A DNA stretch of 64,000 bases from Pseudomonadota bacterium. GTDB taxonomy: Bacteria > Myxococcota_A > UBA796 > UBA9615. The notes below the pieces were generated by a model, which was not told the origin of the DNA, did no database searches, and worked only from the letters and a program-made list of their open reading frames with translations. Shown one piece after another: positions 23,088 through 32,337 of the stretch. The position numbers and the translations under genes are program-made. Every line of letters begins with the position of its first letter. The stretch's first letter is position 1. The stretch lies in contig JAAESI010000246.1 of NCBI GenBank assembly GCA_024229515.1, positions 1 to 64,000 of the forward strand, written 5' to 3'.

Positions 23088-25259
23088 TCAGTTGTCCCAG
23101 GGCTCCACGGGCGCGGCGAGTTGCACCGCATCGCCGCTGACCTCGCCCGTCCACAGCACCAGCCGATCGGCCCCCACGCTGCGCTCGATCGACAGGCTGA
23201 GCCCGCCGGTACGCATCCGCACCCGGACCACGGGACCGCCCGCGTGCACCGTGCGGGTGCCGACATCGCAGCTCTCGTCGCGGCCCAACAACGTGGTCAC
23301 GGCCCAGCAGCGCTGGTCCTCCAACCGCTCGGCGCGGGGCTCCTTCGGGCTACGGCAGGTGGCATCCAGCCCGGGATCGTCGAAGAAGACGACGACGGCG
23401 GCGAGCTGATCGTCCTGTTCGCCCCACACCTGGAGGAGCCGATCGTCCCAGGGGACGTCGACACCGGAGCTTCGATGCACGCCGGGGCGGGTCAGATCGA
23501 GATCCGGGGGCAGGTCCACCACCTCGGCCCAGTCCCGCCACGTGTACGGCGGCTCGCTCAGGTCGATCTCCACCGTCACCGCGTCCCCCAGGGGCGGCGT
23601 CTGTCCGACGAACCATCCCCACGGTCCGCCCGTGGTGGGGATGGTCGGATCGCCCATCGAACGGGCCAGGTCGCGCACATGCCGGCCCGACAGCCACGGT
23701 CCGTTGTGGCCCATCCGGCCGAACGAGGGCAGGGGTCCGTGCCGGGTGAGCGTGCGCGCGTCGTCGTCCACCAGTTCGGGCCGCTCCGCCGCGGCCCCCG
23801 GCTCGTAGAGGCAGTAGCGGTCGTCCAGAGGAGCCCGCCAGTCGGTCAGCGATCGGGGCAGCACCATCAGCGCCACCGCGATCCCCCCGATCACCGCCCA
23901 CCGCTTCGGCTCCCGCCCCGCCCACTGCAGACCCGCCAGGGTCCACGCCGCGAACGCCCCGAACAGGATGGCCATGACCCACATCTTGTTGGTCGTGTCC
24001 CACGCCTCCTGCAGCGACACCCCGGTCCACACCACCGGCGTCCAGAGCAGCCAGAACAGCCCGTCGGAGCGGCGCTCCCGCACGAGCGCCACGATCCCCA
24101 CCAGCAGCGCCGCCGCGAGCACCGCGCCGAGGTGATCCAGCAGCTGCATCGGCCACGTGATGAGCATCGGGAACGGGTTGTGGGGGGTCCGCACGAGGGT
24201 CTCGTGCAGCGGCCAGTTGAAGAAGCCGGCGTACTCCAGACCGAACCGGTAGGGCATCGGCGGGAACTGCGGGTTGCTCTCGAACCGGAACACCGACCCC
24301 ATCGCGAGGGCGTGGTGCAGCGACTCGACCGCCGTCGCCAACAGGAACCCGCCGCCGAACGCACCGAGCCCGCGCCGCCGGTCCGCCTCCCAGGCGAGGA
24401 ACGCGGGGGCGAGCACGGCCGGCAGGAGCACGTGCCGCATGGTCACCGCGAGGCCGAAGATCACCCCCGCCGCGAGCCACGACCGACGTCCCCCGAGCCA
24501 GGGAATCAAGGCCGACGCGAACGCTAGCGCGAGCAGGTTTTCGTCCAGCTGGGGGAACGAAAGCACGTACGGATTCAGCGACAGCACCGCCGCTCCTCCG
24601 AGGCCCCAGGCGGCCCCTCCCACCCGGCGCCCGAGCAGGTAGCCGGCCATCGCCAGCATCGCGCCGCACAGCGCGAACAGCAGCCGGAACCCGAGCCCCG
24701 CGAAGAGCTCCAGGAACGAGGCGAGCACGCCGGTGTTGCCCAGCCGCGCGTCCTCGACGTTGTTGTCGATGAGGTCGATGTGGGGGTCCAGATCGGACGT
24801 CGGCGCCTGCCGCCCCGTGGCTGCGTACGCCGTCCGGTAGATGCACGACTCCGAGGCATGAGCGCGTCCGTCGAAGGTCACCCCGTAGAGCCCGCCGACG
24901 GCGACCGCGGCCAGCACGGGCACGGTCGCGAGCTTCAGCGTGGGCATCACGGGGCCGACCAGCGGCTTCCCCCGGCGACGGCGCCAGAGCGCCACCGCCA
25001 CGCACTGGACCGCGGAGACGGCCACGATCATCCAGGCGGCGAGCCGCGCCTGCGTGATGAGGCAGATCCAGAACGCGATCGACGGCACGACGCCGATCGC
25101 CCACGCCACCGAGGCCAGCACCCGGCCGACCGCGCCGATGGCGGGATCGTCGGCGTCGTCGCCGGGATCCAGGAACGAGGCGGCGCTGACCCCCGCCGCG
25201 ACGAGCGCGGCCCCATTGGCCACCATCGCCACGTAGGCCGATGCGAGGGAGTCGATCAC
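23088..25259 (-). CDS. Polytopic GT-C-like membrane glycosyltransferase (putative)
   Basis: This 723-residue protein starts at GTG 25259, the first start after an in-frame TGA. Residues about 1-480 contain about a dozen membrane helices, including FRLLFALCGAMLAMAGYLLG and GAAVLSLNPYVLSFPQLDEN, and an early luminal loop with RTAYAATGRQAPTSDLDPH, in the style of dolichyl-phosphate-mannose-type GT-C transferases. The C-terminal 220 residues are soluble and include Cys residues (CLYEPG, CRSPKEP, CWAVTTLL, SCDVGTR). No close family assignment is possible by eye. It converges on the FG-GAP gene and overlaps the start of the divergent next gene by 19 bases. Confidence 0.65.
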   Translation of the reverse strand: MIDSLASAYVAMVANGAALVAAGVSAASFLDPGDDADDPAIGAVGRVLASVAWAIGVVPSIAFWICLITQARLAAWMIVAVSAVQCVAVALWRRRRGKPLVGPVMPTLKLATVPVLAAVAVGGLYGVTFDGRAHASESCIYRTAYAATGRQAPTSDLDPHIDLIDNNVEDARLGNTGVLASFLELFAGLGFRLLFALCGAMLAMAGYLLGRRVGGAAWGLGGAAVLSLNPYVLSFPQLDENLLALAFASALIPWLGGRRSWLAAGVIFGLAVTMRHVLLPAVLAPAFLAWEADRRRGLGAFGGGFLLATAVESLHHALAMGSVFRFESNPQFPPMPYRFGLEYAGFFNWPLHETLVRTPHNPFPMLITWPMQLLDHLGAVLAAALLVGIVALVRERRSDGLFWLLWTPVVWTGVSLQEAWDTTNKMWVMAILFGAFAAWTLAGLQWAGREPKRWAVIGGIAVALMVLPRSLTDWRAPLDDRYCLYEPGAAAERPELVDDDARTLTRHGPLPSFGRMGHNGPWLSGRHVRDLARSMGDPTIPTTGGPWGWFVGQTPPLGDAVTVEIDLSEPPYTWRDWAEVVDLPPDLDLTRPGVHRSSGVDVPWDDRLLQVWGEQDDQLAAVVVFFDDPGLDATCRSPKEPRAERLEDQRCWAVTTLLGRDESCDVGTRTVHAGGPVVRVRMRTGGLSLSIERSVGADRLVLWTGEVSGDAVQLAAPVEPWDN

Positions 25260-26902
25260 GTTGGGGCATCATAGGAGCCCTGAGCGGCGGCCGACGAGAG
25301 CACACCCCTTCGATAGGCGCCGGAGCGTGGACGCTGATCGCGGCAGTGCTGCTGGTCCGCCACGCCCTCGGCTGGTTCGGCGACGCGGGGTACGAGCACG
25401 TCGAAGAGCTGATGGCGCAGCTGGAACATCTGTCCGGCGGAACCTGGACCCTCAGCGAGGACCGCGGTGGAAGCCTCACCGGCGGCGGCCACGGCTACTT
25501 CCTGATCTGGGGAGCAGCCCGCGGACTGGGCCTCCCCTTCGCCGCCGGCCAGGCGCTGCAGCTGGTGCTCGAGGCAGGGATGCTCGTTGCGTTCGCGCGG
25601 TTGGGGCGCGGGGTCATCGACTCCGATCGGTTGAGCGCCGCGCTCCTGGTGCTCGCCTGGATCCCCTACCCCAAGCTCCACCTCGCGGAGAACAGCGTGC
25701 TCGTCGGCCTGGTGATGCCGCTGGTGTTCGTCGCCTGGCTGGGCGCCCGCGACGGGAGCCCCCGCGCACACCGCCTGCCCGCCGCGCTCTTCGGCGGGGC
25801 CGTGCACCTGGGCCTCATCGCGCTCCCCGTGCTCCCCCTGCTGGTCGGGCTCCCCCGACGGGGGGGCGGCTTCGACCGGGCCTGGGTGGGGCGGGGGTTG
25901 CTGTACGGCGGCGCCGCCGGGCTCGCGCTGCTGCCGCTGTGGCTCTCGCCGTGGAGCGGCCCCGACTTCCTGGAGACCTCGATCGACGCCGCCTCCCGCG
26001 AAGGCCTCGGGGCCAGCCTCCGGAGCATCGCGGGGCAGCTGGCGGGTCTGCTCAAGGACCCCTTGCTGGCCCTTGGGCTCGTGTGGGCGTGGACGAAGCC
26101 GGGCCCCGGACGGGGGCCCCTGCTGCTGTGGCTCGCTCTGACCACGCTCCCGATCGTGCTCCTCGATCGCGGCGACGGAGGCTCCCCGTTCCACTTCGCC
26201 GCGGCCGCCCCGGCGTGGGCGATGCTGGGCGCGGAGGCCCTGATCGACGTCCGTCGACGCTGGGGCGAGGGCGGCGTGGTCGGCGTGCTGGCGGTCGCAA
26301 CCCTCGTGGCCGCGGTCCCCCGAGGGAGCTTCGAGGACCCGCCCACGTGGCGGGCCGAACCGATCGGCGATCGATGTGCGGCGGTCGACTCAGGCACCTG
26401 CCGCCCACGCCTCGCGGCCTCGATCCTCGATCGCCTCGATGACCAGGGACTGGGGGAGGCCCGGGCGCACGGCGCCTACGCCGGCTGCCTGGACGCGGCC
26501 CAGCGGTGGCGGGGTCAGCCCCCGGGGACCGATCGGGAAGCGCTCCTGCTCGACTCCGCCACGGCGGAGCGCATGGGGGCCCCGGCCGACGGCACGAGGC
26601 CCGCGATCGTCGCGCCGGTCCGCACCCACCGACCGACGGCCCGAGGCGCCGAGGTGCCCATCCCCGCCGGCTGGAATCTGCTCCTGGTGGAGGGCGACAA
26701 GCTCGACGTGCCCGTCGGCGACGCGGTCTACGCTGCGGCCGGCTGTGCATCGACGACCTCCCCCCGAGCACCCCGGACCCTCCGCACCGGCGCGTGGGCT
26801 GCGATCCGAAGCCGCGATCCGGCGACCGTGCAGGTCGGTCCGCCGGGCGCGTGGGACCCCGAGGCGGTGCTCGTCGTGACGATCGGGGAGCCGATCCCGT
26901 GA
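25241..26902 (+). CDS. GT-C-like membrane protein, paralogue A
   Basis: This 553-residue protein has a membrane-embedded N-terminal two-thirds (about nine helices, such as LSAALLVLAWIPYPKLHLAE) and a Cys-containing soluble C-terminus (CAAVDSGTCRPRLAASIL; AGCLDAAQRW). It is homologous to the next gene: PKLHLAENSVLVGLVMP corresponds to PKVHLVENSTWVHFALVP, and FHFAAAAPAWAML to YHFAAAAPARALL. Substrate and reaction are unknown; a lipid-linked sugar transferase is the best guess. The ATG at 25241 overlaps the start of the divergent upstream gene, so a later start is possible. It overlaps the next gene as GTGA. Confidence 0.65.
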   Translation: MRGSRSRWGIIGALSGGRREHTPSIGAGAWTLIAAVLLVRHALGWFGDAGYEHVEELMAQLEHLSGGTWTLSEDRGGSLTGGGHGYFLIWGAARGLGLPFAAGQALQLVLEAGMLVAFARLGRGVIDSDRLSAALLVLAWIPYPKLHLAENSVLVGLVMPLVFVAWLGARDGSPRAHRLPAALFGGAVHLGLIALPVLPLLVGLPRRGGGFDRAWVGRGLLYGGAAGLALLPLWLSPWSGPDFLETSIDAASREGLGASLRSIAGQLAGLLKDPLLALGLVWAWTKPGPGRGPLLLWLALTTLPIVLLDRGDGGSPFHFAAAAPAWAMLGAEALIDVRRRWGEGGVVGVLAVATLVAAVPRGSFEDPPTWRAEPIGDRCAAVDSGTCRPRLAASILDRLDDQGLGEARAHGAYAGCLDAAQRWRGQPPGTDREALLLDSATAERMGAPADGTRPAIVAPVRTHRPTARGAEVPIPAGWNLLLVEGDKLDVPVGDAVYAAAGCASTTSPRAPRTLRTGAWAAIRSRDPATVQVGPPGAWDPEAVLVVTIGEPIP

Positions 26903-28500
26903 CCAACGCACCCCGCAACGGACTCACCCCCGCGAGCGTGGCGACCTTGTTCGCCATCCTCCTCCTTCGCCACATCGACGCGGCCCTCGGCGGAGCCGTC
27001 TACGAGCACTTCTTCGCGTTGACGGTGCAGCTGGCGCAGATGGCGGGCGCGGGCTGGAGCCCCGATGCCACGGCGGGCTCGTACGGCGGACTGTCCGGGG
27101 GCGCGCCGATCTACTTCTGGGTCCACGGCCTGCTCCGGGACGTGGGGCTGCCGTGGGAGGCGCTGCCGGTGGTCCACGCGGTCCTCGATGCCGGCGTGCT
27201 GGCGGTCTGGCTGGCGTGCACCCGGCGCCTCCCCCCGGCGGTCGTTTTGGGGGCCGGCCTGTGGCTCGCCGCGACCGGCATCCCGAAGGTCCACCTCGTC
27301 GAGAACAGCACCTGGGTGCACTTCGCCCTCGTGCCCGCGGCGGCGCTGCTGCTGGTCGACCACCGACCTTCGACGCGCCGGCTCGTGGGCGTCGCAGCCC
27401 TCGTGGTCGTCGGCGCCTGGTTCAGCCGCATCGCCCTGCTCGCGATCCCGGCGATGGCGTGGGCGGGACGTTCGTGGGAGCCGCGGACGCGGCGGACCCT
27501 GCACGGACTGCTGGGAGCCGCCGCCGTCGTCGGCATCGCCCCCTTCGCCGCCGGCTGGTCTGGGGGGTCCGGCCCCGAGACCGGCGCCTTCGCCGAGCGC
27601 ATCGCCTCCTCGGGGCCCGGCGCGGTCGCACGGAACCTGCTCCGACTCGCGCTCGATCCGTTGGTCGTGGTGGGGATCGCAGCGTGGGCGGGAGGCCGAC
27701 TGCAGGACGACGAGCGGCCGCTGGCGGAGACCGCGGGGGTGTGGCTGCTGTGCGCGGCGGGGCCGATGCTGCTGCTGTCCGACGGCGGCGACGACCCCTA
27801 CCACTTCGCCGCCGCCGCTCCCGCGCGGGCCCTCCTGGGGGGGCTCGGGTTCGCCGTGCTGGTGCGCGCCGCGAACCGGGCGGGGCCCGCGATCCTCGCC
27901 GCCGCCCTGGTGGGGGCCGTCGCGCTCCCGACGTGGCGCACGCTGCAGGAGCCGAAGGCAGCGGACCCCGGCACCGGGGAGGACACCTGCCGTGAGCCTC
28001 GGCTGGCCGCGCTCGAGCACGCCCTGAGCGACGCCGGGCTCTCCGATGAGGACGCCCTACGCAGCCGCTTTCGTGGGGTCCAGGCCGACTGCCTGAACGC
28101 GGCAGCGGCGTGGCGGCGGGGGTTGGCGCCCGAGGAGGCCCGAACGGTCGTGCTGCTGGCTGGCTCGCCCGCCCTGCCAGAACCCCTGGTGCACGGCCTC
28201 GCCGCGTGGACGGGCCAGCGGGTCCAGAGCCCTGGGGCCGATCCCGCGACGTCCCCCGGGAGGGTCTCCATCCCCGTCCCCGCAGGGCTCGTGTTCGTCG
28301 AACTGGACCGCCCCTGGGGCGCCTCGGAGCTGGCCCCGGCGGCAAGCGCGGGCAGGGTCGTCGTCGCCTGCGATCACGTGCGCGAGGACCCCGGCACCTG
28401 CCCCGCCGACGGCGGCTACGTGCTGGTGGAAGGAGCGGGGGGATCCGTCGAAGTCGGGGGACCCGTCGGCGAGATCGCGGTGTACGCGCTCGAGCGCTAA
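26899..28500 (+). CDS. GT-C-like membrane protein, paralogue B
   Basis: This 533-residue membrane protein starts at GTG 26899, within the stop of paralogue A. The first region has LFAILLLRHIDAALGGAVYE and a loop SGGAPIYFWVHGLLRDVG comparable to TGGGHGYFLIWGAARGLG in paralogue A. Multiple helices follow, then a soluble tail with Cys (CREPRLAALEHAL, VQADCLNAAAAW). The two genes clearly arose by tandem duplication. The 3' end overlaps the convergent lipoprotein gene by four bases. Confidence 0.65.
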   Translation: MTNAPRNGLTPASVATLFAILLLRHIDAALGGAVYEHFFALTVQLAQMAGAGWSPDATAGSYGGLSGGAPIYFWVHGLLRDVGLPWEALPVVHAVLDAGVLAVWLACTRRLPPAVVLGAGLWLAATGIPKVHLVENSTWVHFALVPAAALLLVDHRPSTRRLVGVAALVVVGAWFSRIALLAIPAMAWAGRSWEPRTRRTLHGLLGAAAVVGIAPFAAGWSGGSGPETGAFAERIASSGPGAVARNLLRLALDPLVVVGIAAWAGGRLQDDERPLAETAGVWLLCAAGPMLLLSDGGDDPYHFAAAAPARALLGGLGFAVLVRAANRAGPAILAAALVGAVALPTWRTLQEPKAADPGTGEDTCREPRLAALEHALSDAGLSDEDALRSRFRGVQADCLNAAAAWRRGLAPEEARTVVLLAGSPALPEPLVHGLAAWTGQRVQSPGADPATSPGRVSIPVPAGLVFVELDRPWGASELAPAASAGRVVVACDHVREDPGTCPADGGYVLVEGAGGSVEVGGPVGEIAVYALER

Positions 28501-29327
28501 CCAGCGCCGGTCGTGAAGTAGAGGAGCACGCGCGAAACCCGCGAGCCGATGGGACCGACCTCGATCTCCAGTTGGTACTGCCGGTTGGGCGCGAGCTTGC
28601 GATCGGCGGGGACCGTGAAGCTGGTGGCGGCCCCGGTGAGTTCGCCGTAGATCCCGTCGTGCTCACGCGTCCCGGGGGGCTCGTTCTGCACCCGCAGCGC
28701 GTCCTCCAACTGCAGATCGACCTGCGCTTCGACCCCCAGGGGACTCCACGTCAGGGTCGGCACGAGCGCGACGCCGTCGGCGCCGTCCACCGGAGCGGTG
28801 AGCTCGGGGGTGGGGGGCCAGGCCTCGCCCACGTCGCGCTCGAGGCGGACCACGCTCTCACCGCCGCCCACGCGGACGTGGACGTCGATCGCCCACCGGC
28901 CCGCCGGCAGCGCCCGGCCCGCGTCCTCGGCGATGAAGTTGTACTCGACCAGCCTGTGGCCCTGGAGGAGCAACGGAATCGGCGCCCCCGACGGCGGACG
29001 CGCGACCACCCCCAGCACGGTCGCGATCAGCTCGCCCGAGGCGCTTCGGAGGTCTCGCGTGGAGACCGCGACGCCGGGCTCGGACGGCTCCAACTCCAGC
29101 TGCACGGCTTCCCGGACCTGCCCCGGCTCAACCAGCTTTCGAAGGCGGAAATCAGCGTGCAGATGGGCCGCGATCGGCGACCCCTCCCACGGAATCGTGG
29201 CGATCCCGTCGGGCACCCCGCCCGAGCCTCCCGCGACCTCCGCGGGGGGGGTGGAGGACCCGGCTCCGCACGCGTGCAGAGGCAGGGTCAGAAGCGCGAC
29301 GAGTGCGATGCGAGGGAAGGCGATCAC
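28497..29327 (-). CDS. Secreted or lipoprotein-type hypothetical protein
   Basis: A 276-residue protein begins VIAFPRIALVALLTLPLHAC (GTG 29327), a signal peptide with a weak lipobox. A low-complexity linker follows, then beta-rich segments (PIPLLLQGHRLVEYNFIAE; GRWAIDVHVRVGGGESVVRL) ending in a fibronectin/Ig-like domain (FTVPADRKLAPNRQYQLEIE; RVLLYFTTGAG). It is probably periplasmic; no family is recognised. Its start faces the radical SAM operon across 27 bases. Confidence 0.7.
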   Translation of the reverse strand: MIAFPRIALVALLTLPLHACGAGSSTPPAEVAGGSGGVPDGIATIPWEGSPIAAHLHADFRLRKLVEPGQVREAVQLELEPSEPGVAVSTRDLRSASGELIATVLGVVARPPSGAPIPLLLQGHRLVEYNFIAEDAGRALPAGRWAIDVHVRVGGGESVVRLERDVGEAWPPTPELTAPVDGADGVALVPTLTWSPLGVEAQVDLQLEDALRVQNEPPGTREHDGIYGELTGAATSFTVPADRKLAPNRQYQLEIEVGPIGSRVSRVLLYFTTGAG

Positions 29328-29354
29328 GGTCGAGTCCAAGGGTATCTTGCCGCC

Positions 29355-30353
29355 GTGCTGTCCGTCATCAAGCGCCGCAATCTGCGGGTGATCAAGCCCG
29401 CGCTGCGCTGGGCTCGAAGCCGCTCCGCCCCCTGGTTCGTGACCTGGGCGCTCACCGAACGGTGCAACTACACCTGCGACCACTGCGGCTGCTGGCGCGT
29501 CCCCGGGGACGAGCTGCCGCCGGACGTCGCCCTGCAGTACGCCCGGGAGATGGTGGAGGCGGGCGTCGTCGCCGTGAACCTGTGCGGGGGCGAGGTGCTG
29601 CTGCGGCCGGATCTGGGCGACGTCATCCGAACGCTCGCGGACGCCGGGATCGTCGTGCGGGTCACCACCAACGGCTCCATGGTGCCCCGACGCATCGCGG
29701 AGCTGCGGCCGCTGTCCTGCCTCAAGCTGAGCCTCGACGGGCCCCCCGATCTGCATGACGCGGTCCGGGGCGAGGGCGCGTACGAAGCCCTCGTCGCCGC
29801 CGTCGACGCCGCCCGCGGGGCGGACATCCCGGTGATGATCAACACGGTGCTGACCGCCGTGGTGTGCGACCGCCTCGAGGAGGTCTTCGCCACCCTGGAC
29901 ACCCTGGAGGCGACGGGCACGTTCAACCCCATCGAGCTGCGCCACGACGAGGCCTCCGACGGGGTCGATGCCGCCACCCCCACCCCCGCCGCCATGCAGG
30001 CCGCCGTCGGCGCCCTCATCGAACGCGCCGAGCGCGACGATCCCCGGGTCGGCAACTCCCTCGGCACCCTCCGCTACCTGCGCACCTGGCCCGCCATCGA
30101 AGCTGTCGACTGCCGCGCCGGCCAGCGCTTCTGCCGGGTCCTGTCCGACGGCCGGGTGGCCGCCTGCGACCGCTCCTACGCCCCCACCCCGCCGCCGCCG
30201 CCGGGCCTCGTTCCCACGGGGTTCCACGCCGGCGTCGCCGCCCTCCGCCGGGCCGGCTCGTGCGAAGGCTGCTGGCGCAACAACACCATCGAGGTCAACC
30301 GCGCCCTCAGCGGTTCCCTCGGCGCCGTCGACTCCCTCGTCAGCTGGTTCTGA
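29355..30353 (+). CDS. Radical SAM protein with SPASM-like C-terminus (1 of 4)
   Basis: This 332-residue enzyme carries the [4Fe-4S]-SAM motif CNYTCDHC (C37, C41, C44), a SAM-binding NLCGGEVLLRPDL segment and VTTNGSMV. The C-terminal region has a Cys set shared with three neighbours: DCRAGQRFCRVLSDGRVAAC and CEGCWRNNTIEVNRALSG, resembling SPASM/Twitch domains that hold auxiliary Fe-S clusters. Such enzymes modify peptides, sugars or aminocyclitols by radical chemistry; the substrate here is unknown. It is the first of a coupled run (TGATG overlap with the next gene) ending in a DegT aminotransferase. Confidence 0.82.
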   Translation: MLSVIKRRNLRVIKPALRWARSRSAPWFVTWALTERCNYTCDHCGCWRVPGDELPPDVALQYAREMVEAGVVAVNLCGGEVLLRPDLGDVIRTLADAGIVVRVTTNGSMVPRRIAELRPLSCLKLSLDGPPDLHDAVRGEGAYEALVAAVDAARGADIPVMINTVLTAVVCDRLEEVFATLDTLEATGTFNPIELRHDEASDGVDAATPTPAAMQAAVGALIERAERDDPRVGNSLGTLRYLRTWPAIEAVDCRAGQRFCRVLSDGRVAACDRSYAPTPPPPPGLVPTGFHAGVAALRRAGSCEGCWRNNTIEVNRALSGSLGAVDSLVSWF

Positions 30354-31339
30354 TGAGCTTGTCCGGGGCGCATGTTCAGCTCGGCCGGGGCCTGCTCGGG
30401 GCTGCCGTGGCGGGGCGCCGACGCCCCCTGTTCGTCGGCTGGTCGCTGACTGACACCTGCAACCTCAGCTGCGACTACTGCGGGCGCTGGGACCGGGGCT
30501 CGCCGGAGCTGTCGCACGACCGCATGCGCGCCATCGCCACCGAGATCGCCGACGCGGGAGCCGCCCGGGTCAGCCTCACGGGGGGCGAGCCGCTGGTCCA
30601 TCCCCTGTGCGTCGAGCTGGCGCAGACCTTCGCCCGGCGGGGCGTGGAGGTGTCACTCAACACCAACGGGCTGCTGCTGGAGCGCCACCTGGGCGAGCTC
30701 GAGGGGTCGCTGCGGACCATCACGTTCTCGGTCGACGGAGGCCGGGCGGCGCACGACGCGGTGCGCGGCGAGGGCAGCTGGGACGGCGCGGTGGAGGCGG
30801 CCCGCCAGGCCGCCGCCCGGGGGATCCGAATCGCGCTCCACGCGGTCATCACCACGGCCAACCTCGATCAGATCGACGACCTCCTGGAGCTCGCCGGATC
30901 GCTGGGCTGCAAGGCCGGGTTCACCGTCGTCGAGGAGGTGCCGTCGATGGGGCGCCGCGACCTCGATCCGCTCGTCCCCACCCCCGCGCAGTGGCACGCG
31001 GTCGTCGACGATCTGCTCGCCCGCCTCGACCGCGGCGAGCGCCGGATCCAGAACTCCTCGGCGGGCCTCCGCTACCTGCGCAACTGGCCGATCTACGCGC
31101 CGATCAAGTGCAGCGCCGGCCTCGTCTACGCCCGCATCGAGCCGGATGGGTCGATGTACGGCTGCGGCAACCTCGTCCGAGGCGGCAACGGCGTCTCCCT
31201 GCAGGAGCACGACTTCGGCGACGCGTTCGCCGCGATGGAGCGCGAGACCTGCCGCTCCTGCTGGTGCGACACCCGCGTGGAGATGAACCTCATCCTGTCG
31301 GGCGTGCCGTCGTCGGTCCGCGCCGCCATGGCCCGGTAG
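30353..31339 (+). CDS. Radical SAM protein with SPASM-like C-terminus (2 of 4)
   Basis: This 328-residue protein has CNLSCDYC (C36, C40, C43), SLTGGEPLVHPLCVE as the GGE SAM-binding motif, and SLNTNGLLLERH. The C-terminal cluster reads KCSAGLVYARIEPDGSMYGC with CRSCWCDTRVEMNLILSG. The shared patterns show descent from the same ancestor as genes 1, 3 and 4 of this set. The ATG shares its A with the stop of the previous gene. No precursor-peptide gene is visible beside it, so a small-molecule substrate is more likely than a RiPP. Confidence 0.82.
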   Translation: MSLSGAHVQLGRGLLGAAVAGRRRPLFVGWSLTDTCNLSCDYCGRWDRGSPELSHDRMRAIATEIADAGAARVSLTGGEPLVHPLCVELAQTFARRGVEVSLNTNGLLLERHLGELEGSLRTITFSVDGGRAAHDAVRGEGSWDGAVEAARQAAARGIRIALHAVITTANLDQIDDLLELAGSLGCKAGFTVVEEVPSMGRRDLDPLVPTPAQWHAVVDDLLARLDRGERRIQNSSAGLRYLRNWPIYAPIKCSAGLVYARIEPDGSMYGCGNLVRGGNGVSLQEHDFGDAFAAMERETCRSCWCDTRVEMNLILSGVPSSVRAAMAR

Positions 31340-31341
31340 CG

Positions 31342-32337
31342 GTGCGACTCCCGGGCCCCCTCAGCAAGGCGCGCGCGGCGGTCGGCCTGGCGCGCGTGCG
31401 GTGGCTGAACCAGCGGCGCCCGGTGATCGTGTCGTGGGCGATCACCCACCGCTGCAACCTCCGCTGCGTCTACTGCGACGTGCCCGAGCGGCGCCTCCCC
31501 GAGGCCTCCCCCGCGCAGGCGCTCGACCTGATCGACCAGATGGCCCGGCTGGGCACCCGGGCGGTCAGCTTCAACGGCGGCGAGCCGCTGCTGCGCAAGG
31601 ACATCGTCGCCCTCGCGGAGCGCTGCCGAAGCCACGGGATGAGCGCCGCGTTGAGCACCAACGGCACGTTCCTGGATGGCAAACGCGAGGTCCTGACTCA
31701 CCTCGATCGGCTGCAGATCAGCGTCGACGGACCGCGAAAGCTGCACGAGGCCCAGCGCGGCGAGGGGACGTTCGACGACGTGCTGAGCGCGCTCTCCATC
31801 GGGCGCGGGGCCGGCCTGCCGATGGTCCTGTCGGTGGTGCTGACCCGGCACAACGTCGGCGCGATCGACGACCTCGTCGCCTTCGCGGACTCGCAGGGGG
31901 CCTCGTTGAGCTTCCTCCCCGTGGGGCCCGTGCACGCCTTCGACGTGGACTACGACTCGCTCCGGCCGACCCCCGCCGCGATGCGTACCGCCCTGCGAGA
32001 GGCGGCCCGACACGCCCGCACGGGGGCCCCCATCCTGGGCTCCGCGTCGTCCTTCGAGTACCTCGCCCAGTGGCCCGCTGCGCCCCGGATCGACTGCTTC
32101 GGGGCATCCGGGATCGCCAAGCTCGCGGCCGACGGCAGGGTCTTCCCCTGCGCCATCCTGGAGCATCGGACCCACGCGATCAGCGCGCTGGACCATGGCT
32201 TCGAGGCCGCTTGGGACGCCATCGCCGAGGACCCCCTGGACTGCAGCGGCTGCCACTGCACCAAGACCCTGCAGCTCAACCGAGTTTTCTGGGACACGCT
32301 GTCGGCGATCCCCCTGAACCGGCTCGCGGCGCGATGA
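31342..32337 (+). CDS. Radical SAM protein with SPASM-like C-terminus (3 of 4)
   Basis: This 331-residue protein has CNLRCVYC (C38, C42, C45), SFNGGEPLLRKDIVAL and ALSTNGTFLDG. The auxiliary cluster reads DCFGASGIAKLAADGRVFPC with CSGCHCTKTLQLNRVFWD. It starts at GTG 31342, two bases after the previous stop, and overlaps the DegT gene by four bases. Three similar radical SAM enzymes in a row suggest successive steps on one scaffold or paralogues with different regiochemistry. Confidence 0.82.
   Translation: MRLPGPLSKARAAVGLARVRWLNQRRPVIVSWAITHRCNLRCVYCDVPERRLPEASPAQALDLIDQMARLGTRAVSFNGGEPLLRKDIVALAERCRSHGMSAALSTNGTFLDGKREVLTHLDRLQISVDGPRKLHEAQRGEGTFDDVLSALSIGRGAGLPMVLSVVLTRHNVGAIDDLVAFADSQGASLSFLPVGPVHAFDVDYDSLRPTPAAMRTALREAARHARTGAPILGSASSFEYLAQWPAAPRIDCFGASGIAKLAADGRVFPCAILEHRTHAISALDHGFEAAWDAIAEDPLDCSGCHCTKTLQLNRVFWDTLSAIPLNRLAAR

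Noticed and set aside
29355..32337. RiPP cluster with a hidden precursor peptide
   Set aside because: Radical SAM/SPASM-like genes would fit, but no short frame with a ribosome site and leader-like sequence is seen beside them; all junctions are overlapping or within a few bases.
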